A stretch of DNA of 64,000 nucleotides from Candidatus Manganitrophus noduliformans. GTDB taxonomy: Bacteria; Nitrospirota; Nitrospiria; SBBL01; Manganitrophaceae. A program made the position numbers and the translations under genes. The stretch lies in assembly GCF_012184425.1 (NCBI RefSeq), contig NZ_VTOW01000002.1:62001-126000 (forward strand), read 5' to 3'. How positions within the stretch are numbered: position 1 is the first letter of the stretch; each line of letters opens with the position of its first letter. The notes beneath the pieces are model-generated. The model saw only the letters and a list, made by a program, of their open reading frames with translations, had not been told where the DNA came from and made no database searches. This document shows positions 57,078 through 64,000 of the stretch, one piece after another.

Positions 57078-58535
57078 TTAAAAAGGTCTTTTCCGCCGGC
57101 TCGCGGGCGGAATCTTGAGCCAGGCCCGATACTTTGTCACCGTCCGCCTTGCAATGTCCACATCATTTTGCTTGAGGCGCTCTACAATTTCCTGATCCTT
57201 TAAGGGACGGACCGGATCTTCCTCCGAGACCATCTTCCGGATCATCTCTCGAACGGCGATTGAAGAGAGGTTTTCTGCGCCGTTCCCGACGCGAGGGAGG
57301 CTGCTGTTGAAGAAGAATTTCAATTCGAAAATACCTTGCGGGGTAAACATATATTTATTGGTGGTTACGCGGCTCACCGTCGATTCATGCATCGAGATGT
57401 CATCCGCCACCTGCTTGAGGATCAGCGGCTTCAAACAACTGATCCCCTTCTCCATAAACTCGTATTGAAAATTAACGATACTCTCGGCCACCAGCTGGAT
57501 CGTTCGGTTTCTCTGTTCGATGCTGCGGACAAGCCACAGGGCCGAACGGAATTTTTCTTCAAGATAGGTCTTTGTCGTCTCGGCAACGGTCTCCTTCGAT
57601 CGGAGGAGACTGCGGTAAAAAGGGCTGATCTTCAACTTGGGAAGACCGTCGTCATTCAAGAGGACCACATATTTCCCTTCCGATTTGACGACGAAAACAT
57701 CCGGGATGATGTGGAGGTTTTCCGACGAAGAGAAGGGACGGCCCGGCTTCGGCTCCAGATGCTCGATCACCTTCGAGGCATGCAACACCTCTTGGAGGGT
57801 GACATTGCAGCATTTTGCGATATTCTGATAGCGCTTCTTCTCCAGATCTTCCAAATGATCCCTGATCACCGCGTCAACCAGGGAGCCGGACAACCCCAAC
57901 TGAGCGGTCTGGATGAGAAGGCACTCTTTCAAGTCTCTGGCGCCGACGCCGGTCGGATCAAACCCCTGGATCACTTTTAAGACTTTTTCGACCGATTCGA
58001 CCGGGCTCGAGACCGTCTGCGCGATTTCCTCAAGTGAAGCGCCGAGATAACCGTTATCGTCTATATTGCCGACGAGAACCGTCCCGATCTCCTTCTCTTT
58101 CTCCGTCACCGAGGAGAGTCCCAACTGCCAAAGGAGATGATCCACCAGAGAAGCCGCCTTCGTAAGGGTCTGCTCATACGACGGCCGCTCTTCCGAAGAG
58201 GCGGCCGAGTAGCTTCCCCCCTCGTCTCCGCGATCATCATCCGTATAATAATCTTCCCACTTGAGGTCGAGTTCATCCGACCTCTCGGACGATTCTTCTT
58301 CTCTCTTCTCGGTCTCTCCGTCCAAGGTCGCAGAAGCGGTTTCCTCTTCTGGGGAATCGGAGGCCGTATCTTCAAGAAGGGGATTTTCCAGCATCTCTTG
58401 ATTAATGGTTTGGGTCAACTCGAGTCTTGAAAGCTGGAGAAGCTTGATGGCCTGCTGCAGCTGAGGCGTCATGATCAGCTTCTGCGTCATCTTTAGATCG
58501 AGTCTGGCTCGCATCCCACTCTCTGACCAAGACAT
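57078..58535 (-). CDS. rpoN: RNA polymerase sigma-54 factor
   Basis: 485 residues. Region I (RLDLKMTQKLIMTPQLQQAI, KLLQLSRLELTQTINQEMLE) is the activator-interacting domain. A long acidic linker (about 45-110) precedes the core-binding domain (YLGASLEEIAQTVSSPVESV, IQGFDPTGVGARDLKECLLI). The C-terminal HTH and RpoN box ARRTVTKYRAWL (about 465-476) recognise the -24 element. The acidic linker is longer than in many relatives. An ATG at 58514 (MRARLDLK) is an alternative start. It belongs to the lptC-A-B-rpoN-hpf-rapZ operon. Confidence 0.95.
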   Translation of the reverse strand: MSWSESGMRARLDLKMTQKLIMTPQLQQAIKLLQLSRLELTQTINQEMLENPLLEDTASDSPEEETASATLDGETEKREEESSERSDELDLKWEDYYTDDDRGDEGGSYSAASSEERPSYEQTLTKAASLVDHLLWQLGLSSVTEKEKEIGTVLVGNIDDNGYLGASLEEIAQTVSSPVESVEKVLKVIQGFDPTGVGARDLKECLLIQTAQLGLSGSLVDAVIRDHLEDLEKKRYQNIAKCCNVTLQEVLHASKVIEHLEPKPGRPFSSSENLHIIPDVFVVKSEGKYVVLLNDDGLPKLKISPFYRSLLRSKETVAETTKTYLEEKFRSALWLVRSIEQRNRTIQLVAESIVNFQYEFMEKGISCLKPLILKQVADDISMHESTVSRVTTNKYMFTPQGIFELKFFFNSSLPRVGNGAENLSSIAVREMIRKMVSEEDPVRPLKDQEIVERLKQNDVDIARRTVTKYRAWLKIPPASRRKRPF

Positions 58536-58558
58536 ATCCGAACCCCTACAAGCCTACG

Positions 58559-59305
58559 TTACGATTGAAGAGACGTCGCGTTTCGATCCTGCCAATGGAA
58601 ACGATCGCCGAGGTAAATCTCCCGCGCTTGCGGACTGCTGGCGATCTCGGAAGAGGTCCCGGAAACGAGGATTTCCCCTTCATAGATGATATAGGATCGA
58701 TCGGTAATTTCGAGCGTCTCTTGAACATTATGATCGGTGATGAGGACCCCGATCCCGCGCTTTTTGAGTTGAAAAATGATCTTTTGAATCTCCATGACGA
58801 CGATCGGGTCGATTCCGGCAAACGGTTCGTCCAGGAGGATGAATTGGGGCGAGATCACCAAGGCCCGTGTGATTTCAAGACGGCGCCGCTCCCCTCCGGA
58901 GAGGGTGAACGCCTTGTTCTTCGCCAAATGTGAAATGTTCAATTCTCCGAGAAGCGCTTCCAGACGGGACCGCCGCTCGGACGGAGAGAGATCGAGCGTT
59001 TCAAGAATCGCCATGATGTTCTCTTCAACCGTCAACTTTCTGAAGATCGACGGTTCCTGAGGAAGATAGCTGATCCCCTTGCGGGCCCGAAGATACATCG
59101 GCATCCCGGTCATCCGCTCCCCGTTCAGAAAGATATCCCCATGGTCCGGAGGGGTCAGACCGACGATCATATAAAAGGTCGTTGTCTTTCCGGCGCCGTT
59201 CGGACCGAGCAATCCGACGATTTCCCCGGCGCCCACCCGGATATTGACATTCCGGACAACCTTGCGGCCCTGATATTTTTTTTCGAGTTCCGTTGCTTCG
59301 AGCAT
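58559..59305 (-). CDS. lptB: LPS export ABC transporter ATPase
   Basis: 248 residues. Walker [22 protein letters not shown]-loop [20 protein letters not shown], signature [15 protein letters not shown], Walker [17 protein letters not shown] and H-loop [20 protein letters not shown] match LptB. It powers extraction of LPS from the inner membrane with LptFG, which are not in this window. It follows lptA by 16 bases and precedes rpoN by 23, the classic arrangement. Confidence 0.96.
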   Translation of the reverse strand: MLEATELEKKYQGRKVVRNVNIRVGAGEIVGLLGPNGAGKTTTFYMIVGLTPPDHGDIFLNGERMTGMPMYLRARKGISYLPQEPSIFRKLTVEENIMAILETLDLSPSERRSRLEALLGELNISHLAKNKAFTLSGGERRRLEITRALVISPQFILLDEPFAGIDPIVVMEIQKIIFQLKKRGIGVLITDHNVQETLEITDRSYIIYEGEILVSGTSSEIASSPQAREIYLGDRFHWQDRNATSLQS

Positions 59306-59321
59306 CTCTCTTCCGGAAAGT

Positions 59322-59867
59322 TTATTTTTTTCCTAAATTCAAATCGCTTACCCCGGAATGAATAATCACCTGGCTTCCCTCGACCAGGCTCCGATTCTCC
59401 GCGATAAAAAGGGTAATCACCTTCCCCTTGACACGGTACTCTTTTTCCCAAGCTTCGGCATCCCCGGTGAGGGTAATGGTCTCTTTCTTTTGGTCATAGA
59501 CGCCCTTCTCGGCCTTCGCATGCTTTTCGCCCTGCCGAATGTCGACGTTGCCGGAGGTCTCGATTCGAGAGACTTCCCGCTTCTCTTGGGCCGAAGGATC
59601 GATCAATAAAGAAGAGGACTCGGACATAAAAACTTCCGCGTGATCCGCCTTAATCGTCAAATCGCCCTTTTTGATGAAGACCTCTCCCTCGAAGATAATT
59701 TTGTCTTCCAGACTTTTAATCGTCATTTTATTGGAGGTAATGGAGATGGGTTCCTGAGGATTATTTCTAACCGGTATCTCACCGGCGACGGTAAAACCGC
59801 CCCCCCCGAGGAGTTCGATAAGGAGGAGAGGAGAAAGAATATATTTAATGAACCAGCGCCTGAACAT
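59322..59867 (-). CDS. lptA: Periplasmic LPS transport protein LptA
   Basis: 181 residues from the ATG at 59867 ([20 protein letters not shown]), overlapping lptC by 23 bases. A signal peptide ends near VAGEIP. The OstA-like beta-jellyroll has [40 protein letters not shown] and [20 protein letters not shown]. LptA builds the periplasmic bridge carrying LPS from LptC to LptD. Length is close to that of E. coli LptA. Confidence 0.93.
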   Translation of the reverse strand: MFRRWFIKYILSPLLLIELLGGGGFTVAGEIPVRNNPQEPISITSNKMTIKSLEDKIIFEGEVFIKKGDLTIKADHAEVFMSESSSLLIDPSAQEKREVSRIETSGNVDIRQGEKHAKAEKGVYDQKKETITLTGDAEAWEKEYRVKGKVITLFIAENRSLVEGSQVIIHSGVSDLNLGKK

Positions 59868-60411
59868 GACCCGAGACGGTGACCTCTTGGTTTTCCGGCG
59901 CAACGTGTAATTCGTCCCCGTTGATCTCGATTTGAGGGCCGGTGATGCGGGCGGGTCCCTCGGCGACAATCATCTTCTGATCGTTGAGCCAAGACAATGC
60001 CGGCGTCTCAACGGTGTAACCGTTGCTCAACCGGAGCACCATCGGCCCCTCTTTCTTCTCCAGGTAAAAATCTTTTGTCCGCGTATTGATCGTTCCCGAG
60101 TCTCCATCCAGAGATAATTGGACCCCCTGAGGGGTCTGAATCGTCACAGCGACTTTTTCAAGCAATGCTTTTTGGTCTTTCTCGAATATCTCGGCGCGAT
60201 CCGCCCTCAACTCCCAATTTTTCACCCCCTCGTGCGACTGAACAACCGAGAATTGACCGATCTTTACATCCGCCTTTCCGCCGATATCATTAAAAAAGAC
60301 GAGCAAATTCCTTTTTTTCATACCGGAGACAAGCGCAAAAGACAAAAATAGGAGGAAGGTCATGATGAGCATAAGCAAAACTTGCTTCGATTGTATCTTT
60401 AGCGTCAACAC
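59845..60411 (-). CDS. lptC: LPS export protein LptC
   Basis: 188 residues if the GTG at 60411 is used. A single N-terminal helix (VLLMLIMTFLLFLSFALVSG) is followed by the OstA-like domain: FSVVQSHEGVKNWELRADRA, LSLDGDSGTINTRTKDFYLE and TPALSWLNDQKMIVAEGPAR. LptC passes LPS from LptBFG to LptA. A likely promoter (60418-60446) would start transcription at about 60411, so either the mRNA is leaderless or translation begins at an internal ATG such as 60372. Family call firm, start uncertain. Confidence 0.88.
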   Translation of the reverse strand: MLTLKIQSKQVLLMLIMTFLLFLSFALVSGMKKRNLLVFFNDIGGKADVKIGQFSVVQSHEGVKNWELRADRAEIFEKDQKALLEKVAVTIQTPQGVQLSLDGDSGTINTRTKDFYLEKKEGPMVLRLSNGYTVETPALSWLNDQKMIVAEGPARITGPQIEINGDELHVAPENQEVTVSGHVQALVH

Positions 60412-60417
60412 GGTCTA

Positions 60418-60446
60418 AATATAACACAAAAGAAAATGCGAGTAAA
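60418..60446 (-). promoter_or_regulatory. Promoter of lptC-lptA-lptB-rpoN
   Basis: Minus strand: TTTACT (60446-60441), 17-base spacer, TATATT (60423-60418). The predicted start falls on or beside the annotated lptC GTG, which leaves no room for a ribosome-binding site. Confidence 0.55.
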
Positions 60447-60750
60447 GCAAATGTCCAATTCGGCGTGTTTCTTGCTTCATCTATGAAAACCCGTTGAAAA
60501 ATTGATTGCAACATCCCATGAATAAACGCAATTCATCACCCGAGAAGATCGCTTTGAAGCGAACATCCAGGCCAAAATATACCGGGTCGATATTCCAAAA
60601 CGTCTTCCGATTGCGCAGAAATCTCCCGACGATACAGAGACAAGGCTCCCGGTTCAATCTTCCAACAACCGGATGACAACGGCGCTGTTCACATTGTACA
60701 ATAAAGGTTGAAAACAGACCACATAACCGGTTTCATTCCATCGATTTCTC

Positions 60751-60779
60751 TTGACACGCACTGGTAAAAACGCTAGAAA
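60751..60779 (+). promoter_or_regulatory. Promoter of the secreted coiled-coil protein gene
   Basis: Perfect TTGACA (60751-60756), 17-base spacer, TAGAAA (60774-60779). Start near 60786 and a 25-base leader ending in GGAGGAAAGG directly before the ATG. Confidence 0.6.
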
Positions 60780-60810
60780 TATCGATACCGCCAATTACCT
60801 GGAGGAAAGG

Positions 60811-61557
60811 ATGAGAAAAAAATTAAACATCTTCCTATGGTTCCTGTTTTTGGTTCACCCGTTGTTTATTCAGGCCGTCCACGCCCAGGACGCGGCAAAA
60901 CCGGCGCCGAAAGGACCCGCTGAAAAGACCTATTCGTTACCGTACGACCAGGTTTGGGATAAAGTGGTAGAAGTCTTGACGGAGAAAGGGCTCTCCGATC
61001 ATCCGCACGGTAAAATGTCTGCAAACAAAGACACCGGAAAAATCACAACCCCCACTTTCCGCTACTTTAAGATCTTCTCCGCCAAACCGGTGAAAGAGTC
61101 GCATTATCGTGATACATACACGATCACCATCACCGAAGCGGCCAGCTTCAAGGCAAGAGAAGCGAAGAAGAAAGCGGAAGAAGCCGAATTCTTTCTCGGC
61201 GATGCGAAAGCAAAAATGGAAGAGGCAAAGGGAAAAAGCGGAGACGAGGCAAAAACATTATTAGAGGAAGCGAAACAGTCCGAAAAGGACGGCAAAGAAT
61301 CGGCGGAAGCCGCCAAAAAATTAGAAGAAGAGGCAAAGATGCTGGCCAGCAAGCCCCGGGTCGTCAAGGTGCTCGTGGAGCGGAAGTTCGAAATTCACGA
61401 TGATGCCAAGCGGGCGTGGGTTGACGCTGATCCGAACACGGAAAAGGCGGGGCTTCCCGCCGACGTCATTCTCAGCGCGGTTGATGCAAAGCTGGCAGCG
61501 GCAAGCACGGCGGCGGCGGAAGCAAAACCCGCGGCGAAAGAAGAGGCAAAAAAGTAA
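60811..61557 (+). CDS. Secreted protein with BamC-like domain and Ala/Lys/Glu coiled coil
   Basis: 248 residues from the ATG at 60811, after a strong ribosome-binding site. A signal peptide (MRKKLNIFLWFLFLVHPLFI, cleaved near VHAQ) precedes YSLPYDQVWDKVVEVLTEKG and TGKITTPTFRYFKIF. This pattern recalls BamC/NlpB-like helix-grip domains, which open with a Y-x-V/L-x-x-x-x-V-W stretch. Residues about 115-190 form an A/K/E-rich coiled coil (KAREAKKKAEEAEFFLGDAK). A second beta part and Ala-rich tail follow. A role in outer-membrane biogenesis is only a suggestion. Convergent with rplQ. Confidence 0.75.
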   Translation: MRKKLNIFLWFLFLVHPLFIQAVHAQDAAKPAPKGPAEKTYSLPYDQVWDKVVEVLTEKGLSDHPHGKMSANKDTGKITTPTFRYFKIFSAKPVKESHYRDTYTITITEAASFKAREAKKKAEEAEFFLGDAKAKMEEAKGKSGDEAKTLLEEAKQSEKDGKESAEAAKKLEEEAKMLASKPRVVKVLVERKFEIHDDAKRAWVDADPNTEKAGLPADVILSAVDAKLAAASTAAAEAKPAAKEEAKK

Positions 61558-61581
61558 ACGACTGAAAAATGATTGGACGAA

Positions 61582-62028
61582 CTATGAGGCTGGCGCGGAG
61601 GCGGTTTCTTCCGTGCCGGCCTCTTTTTCTTTCTTCTGCTTACGTTCCTTCTTAGGCGCTTTCTCGACCTTTTTGGCCTCCGTCAATTCCAGGATGACCA
61701 TCGGAGCGCCGTCGCCGTGCCGGACCCGGGTCTTGATTAGGCGCGTGTACCCGCCGTTTTTATTTTGAAAACGGGGGGCCACTTCCGAGAAAAGGGAGAA
61801 AACCACATCTTGATCGAGAATATAAGCCGCGGCCATTCTCCTTGCATGAAGGTCTCCTCGTTTTCCCAAGGAGATCATCTTATCGGCAATGGAACGAATC
61901 TCCTTTGCCTTGGCTTCCGTAGTCTCGATCCGCTCGTGCCTCAAAAAAGAGGTGACCAGATTTCGAAAGAGTGCCCTTCGATGAGCGCTGTTCCTTCCGA
62001 GGGGACGACCTGCCTTACGATGACGCAT
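61582..62028 (-). CDS. rplQ: 50S ribosomal protein L17
   Basis: 148 residues. [40 protein letters not shown] and [20 protein letters not shown] are the L17 signatures. The C-terminal about 28 residues ([20 protein letters not shown] and the Ala/Ser tail) are a charged, probably disordered extension beyond the usual length. It closes the rpsK-rpsD-rpoA-rplQ block, 32 bases after rpoA. Confidence 0.97.
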   Translation of the reverse strand: MRHRKAGRPLGRNSAHRRALFRNLVTSFLRHERIETTEAKAKEIRSIADKMISLGKRGDLHARRMAAAYILDQDVVFSLFSEVAPRFQNKNGGYTRLIKTRVRHGDGAPMVILELTEAKKVEKAPKKERKQKKEKEAGTEETASAPAS

Positions 62029-62060
62029 TTCGCACTTCCTTTCCCAATCGTATTATTTTG

Positions 62061-63050
62061 TTATCCTTCTTTACCGACCTCGGCGGAATGCCCCTCCAGT
62101 TTCATCCCAAGGGACAATCCCATCTCAGAGAGAATTTCCTTAATTTCGTTCAATGATTTTCTGCCGAAATTTTTCGTTTTCAGCATCTCCGATTCGGACC
62201 GTTGAACCAAATCGGCGATGGTCCGGATATTGGCATTTTTTAGACAATTGGCGGCGCGGACGGAGAGTTCCAGCTCGTGCACGCTTCGGAGAAGATTCTT
62301 GTTGAACTCCTTGACCTCATCCCGCTCTTGCTCGACCGGCTGCTCGAGCTCCTCAAAGTTGATGAAGATATTCAAATGGTCCTTCAAAATCTTTGCGGAA
62401 AAACCGAGCACGTCGTCCGGCTTCACACTGCCGTCCGTCCAAATCTCCATGACCAGCTTGTCATAATCGGTCACGCGGCCGACGCGCGCGTTCTCGACGA
62501 TGAAATTCACTTTGCGGATCGGCGAGAAAATAGCGTCAATCGGGATCACACCGATCGGCATCCCTTCCTCTTTGTTCCGCTCCGAAGGAACATAGCCTCG
62601 GCCCACCTTGACGACCAATTCCATATCGAGATTCCCGTCTTTGTCCAATGTCGCGATATGAAGGTCGGGGGTCAGGATTTCAACGTCGGCGTCGTGGATA
62701 ATATCCTTCGCCAAAACCTCGCCCGCCCCTTTTTTCTTAATATGGATCACCTTCGGTTTATCGGTATGGATCTTCAAACGGAGATTTTTGACATTCAAAA
62801 TGATATCGGTGACATCCTCTTTCACCCCCGGAATCGTCGAGAACTCGTGCAGGACCCCCTCGATTTTAATCGACGTGACCGCGGCCCCTGCTATGGATGA
62901 AAGGAGAACGCGCCGGAGGGAGTTTCCGATGGTGCTGCCGAATCCACGCTCGAACGGCTCGGCAAAGAATTTTCCATACGTTTTTGTGAGCGTTTCTTTT
63001 TCGACTTCAAGCTTCTTTGGTATCTGAAAATCTTTTGTTCTAATAATCAT
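62061..63050 (-). CDS. rpoA: DNA-directed RNA polymerase alpha subunit
   Basis: 329 residues from the ATG at 63050 ([20 protein letters not shown]), with TGAGGA upstream. The N-terminal assembly domain has [40 protein letters not shown] and YVPSERN. The C-terminal domain has [20 protein letters not shown] and [20 protein letters not shown], which bind UP elements and activators. The typical size and the rpsD-rpoA-rplQ order leave no doubt. The frame extends 24 codons upstream but without support. Confidence 0.97.
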   Translation of the reverse strand: MIIRTKDFQIPKKLEVEKETLTKTYGKFFAEPFERGFGSTIGNSLRRVLLSSIAGAAVTSIKIEGVLHEFSTIPGVKEDVTDIILNVKNLRLKIHTDKPKVIHIKKKGAGEVLAKDIIHDADVEILTPDLHIATLDKDGNLDMELVVKVGRGYVPSERNKEEGMPIGVIPIDAIFSPIRKVNFIVENARVGRVTDYDKLVMEIWTDGSVKPDDVLGFSAKILKDHLNIFINFEELEQPVEQERDEVKEFNKNLLRSVHELELSVRAANCLKNANIRTIADLVQRSESEMLKTKNFGRKSLNEIKEILSEMGLSLGMKLEGHSAEVGKEG

Positions 63051-63127
63051 AAGATCCTCACCCGTTTTGAGTGGGAGCGACCGGACGATCGAAGACATTG
63101 CTCCGATGCCCGAATAGCTCAATGTCT

Positions 63128-63754
63128 TTATCTGGAATAAAGCTCAACAACCAGCTGCTCGTTGACAGGAAGCGCGATCTCTTCCTTGCTCGGATGCGAC
63201 TTTACGGTCCCCTTCATCTGGTTCTGATCGAGCTCCAGCCAGGAAGGGACGCCGCGGGTTCCAATCCCCTCAAGCGCGGCCTGAATAGCGACAAGAGCGC
63301 GGCTCCCCTCTTTCACCTCGATCGCATCATTGAGACTGACCAGGAAAGAAGGAATATTGACCCCTTTTCCATTGACGATGAAATGATTCTGTCTGATCAG
63401 CATGCGGCCCTGCTTCCGTGAAGAAGCAAAACCAAGGCGGTAGACCACATTGTCGAGTCTCGATTCCAACAACCTGAGCAGGTTCTCTCCGGTGATTCCC
63501 TTCTTTCGTTCCGCTTTGAAGAAATATTGCCTGAACTGACGCTCCAGAAGGCCGTAAATCCGCTTCAGCTTCTGCTTCTCCCGCAACTGTGCGCTGTATT
63601 CGGAGGCGCGCGGCCGAGCCTGTCCATGCTGGCCCGGCGGATAACTTCGCCGATCGATCGCACACTTCTCGGAAAAACAACGGGTTCCTTTTAAAAACAA
63701 CTTGGTCCCTTCCCTTCGACAAAGCCGACATACTGGACCGACATATCTAGCCAA
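63128..63754 (-). CDS. rpsD: 30S ribosomal protein S4, zinc-binding type
   Basis: 208 residues. The start is a TTG at 63754, following [26 protein letters not shown], then TRCFSEKC, gives the four-cysteine N-terminal zinc site (Cys+ form). [20 protein letters not shown] and [20 protein letters not shown] are the S4 RNA-binding core. S4 nucleates 30S assembly. The gap to rpsK is heptamer element E. Confidence 0.97.
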   Translation of the reverse strand: MARYVGPVCRLCRREGTKLFLKGTRCFSEKCAIDRRSYPPGQHGQARPRASEYSAQLREKQKLKRIYGLLERQFRQYFFKAERKKGITGENLLRLLESRLDNVVYRLGFASSRKQGRMLIRQNHFIVNGKGVNIPSFLVSLNDAIEVKEGSRALVAIQAALEGIGTRGVPSWLELDQNQMKGTVKSHPSKEEIALPVNEQLVVELYSR

Positions 63755-63768
63755 GCAAACACCTCCTG

Positions 63769-63832
63769 TTGTTCGTTACTCGTTCGTCGTTAATCGTTAT
63801 TCCGTGTCTTTACGTTTAACGATTCACGAATA
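63769..63832. repeat. Heptamer-array element E, inverted pair (rpsK/rpsD gap)
   Basis: Five units fitting TTAnTCG at 63769-63803 face three units fitting ACGnnTA at 63812-63832 in the opposite orientation. The element fills the gap between the rpsK stop (63841) and the rpsD ribosome-binding site. The word is close to that of elements A and D. Confidence 0.82.
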
Positions 63833-63840
63833 CGGTATCC

Positions 63841-64000
63841 CTAAACTCTTCTTCTCTTGGGGGGACGGCAGCCGTTATGCGGGATCGGGGTCACATCCTT
63901 GATCAGGTTGATCTTCAACCCTGCGACCTGAAGCGCCCGAATGGCCGATTCGCGGCCAGAGCCGGGGCCCTTCACATAGACATCGACCTGCTTCATCCCG
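63841..64000 (-). CDS. rpsK: 30S ribosomal protein S11, C-terminal fragment
   Basis: About 52 residues up to the TAG stop: [20 protein letters not shown], then [20 protein letters not shown] and [12 protein letters not shown]. This is the conserved C-terminus of S11, which lines the mRNA exit region of the 30S platform. The N-terminus lies beyond the window. Order rpsK-rpsD-rpoA-rplQ is canonical. Confidence 0.96.
   Translation of the reverse strand, partial: GMKQVDVYVKGPGSGRESAIRALQVAGLKINLIKDVTPIPHNGCRPPKRRRV

Larger units (their letters stand above)
60412..60810. other. Divergent intergenic region, lptC / secreted coiled-coil gene
   Basis: About 400 bases without a gene. It holds the lptC promoter on the left and the promoter plus 5' leader of the rightward secreted-protein gene on the right. 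The middle (60.45-60.72 kb) shows no reading frame with a start site, tRNA or obvious hairpin. Confidence 0.65.

Noticed and set aside
60290-60514. Minus-strand frame crossing the lptC start
   Set aside because: It is an alternate frame of the lptC 5' region and carries no membrane or domain signature consistent with the neighbours.

Overview
This window is chromosomal DNA of a diderm (LPS-making) bacterium of moderately high GC. It encodes a near-complete late lipid A/Kdo/core pathway, BamA, Skp, the Lpt ATPase branch, a type IV pilus assembly cluster and sigma-54. The gene orders (bamA-skp-lpxD-fabZ-lpxA-lpxI-oxidoreductase-lpxB-msbA-waaA-lpxK; lptC-lptA-lptB-rpoN-hpf-rapZ; pilMNOPQ-aroK-aroB; rpsK-rpsD-rpoA-rplQ) and the use of LpxI rather than LpxH fit Nitrospirota or Desulfobacterota-like lineages. 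That placement is inference; no single marker here settles it. No rRNA, tRNA, CRISPR array or intact insertion sequence was seen.

Region 1 (1-25.6 kb, all minus strand) is one long envelope block. From the bamA promoter it runs through Skp, LpxD, FabZ, LpxA, LpxI, a Gfo/Idh/MocA oxidoreductase, LpxB, MsbA, WaaA, LpxK, an LpxL-type acyltransferase, a heptosyltransferase-GmhB fusion, a second heptosyltransferase, a Trm112-like protein, two LPS-kinase-like proteins, several glycosyltransferases, an FkbM methyltransferase, an O-antigen ligase and an isoprenylcysteine-methyltransferase-like membrane protein. It ends in a third GT9 gene cut by the window edge. Most genes overlap or nearly touch. 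The FkbM/ligase part looks AT-richer, and an attC-like palindrome lies beside it.

Region 2 (25.7-39.5 kb) is mixed: radC-small membrane protein-polX; a zinc-ribbon gene behind a good -24/-12 promoter; a lipoprotein; rsmD-coaD-aspartate aminotransferase-FmdB; an unusual purE-tsaC-histidine kinase-NtrC-type regulator operon; a lipoprotein thiol peroxidase lacking the resolving cysteine; a toxin-antitoxin pair; and a CBS-domain protein. Region 3 (39.5-47.7 kb) holds purH-purD, a second methyltransferase-like/kinase-like pair, two secreted lipoproteins and aroB. Region 4 (47.6-64 kb) holds aroK, pilQPONM behind a MerR-like regulator, two conserved hypotheticals, ubiX, rapZ, hpf, rpoN, lptBAC, a secreted coiled-coil protein, and rplQ-rpoA-rpsD-rpsK.

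The most unusual signal is a family of degenerate heptamer arrays. Five of them fill gaps between cotranscribed genes (waaF/lpxL, oxidoreductase/lpxI, lpxI/lpxA, lpxD/skp, rpsD/rpsK), and a sixth lies inside the waaA reading frame. The 7-bp word differs from element to element. In four of the five gap elements it is carried as two arrays in opposite orientation, forming an imperfect hairpin that runs from the stop codon of one gene toward the start of the next. A separate small palindrome family with TAGGGGCG termini supplies the stop codon of two unrelated genes.
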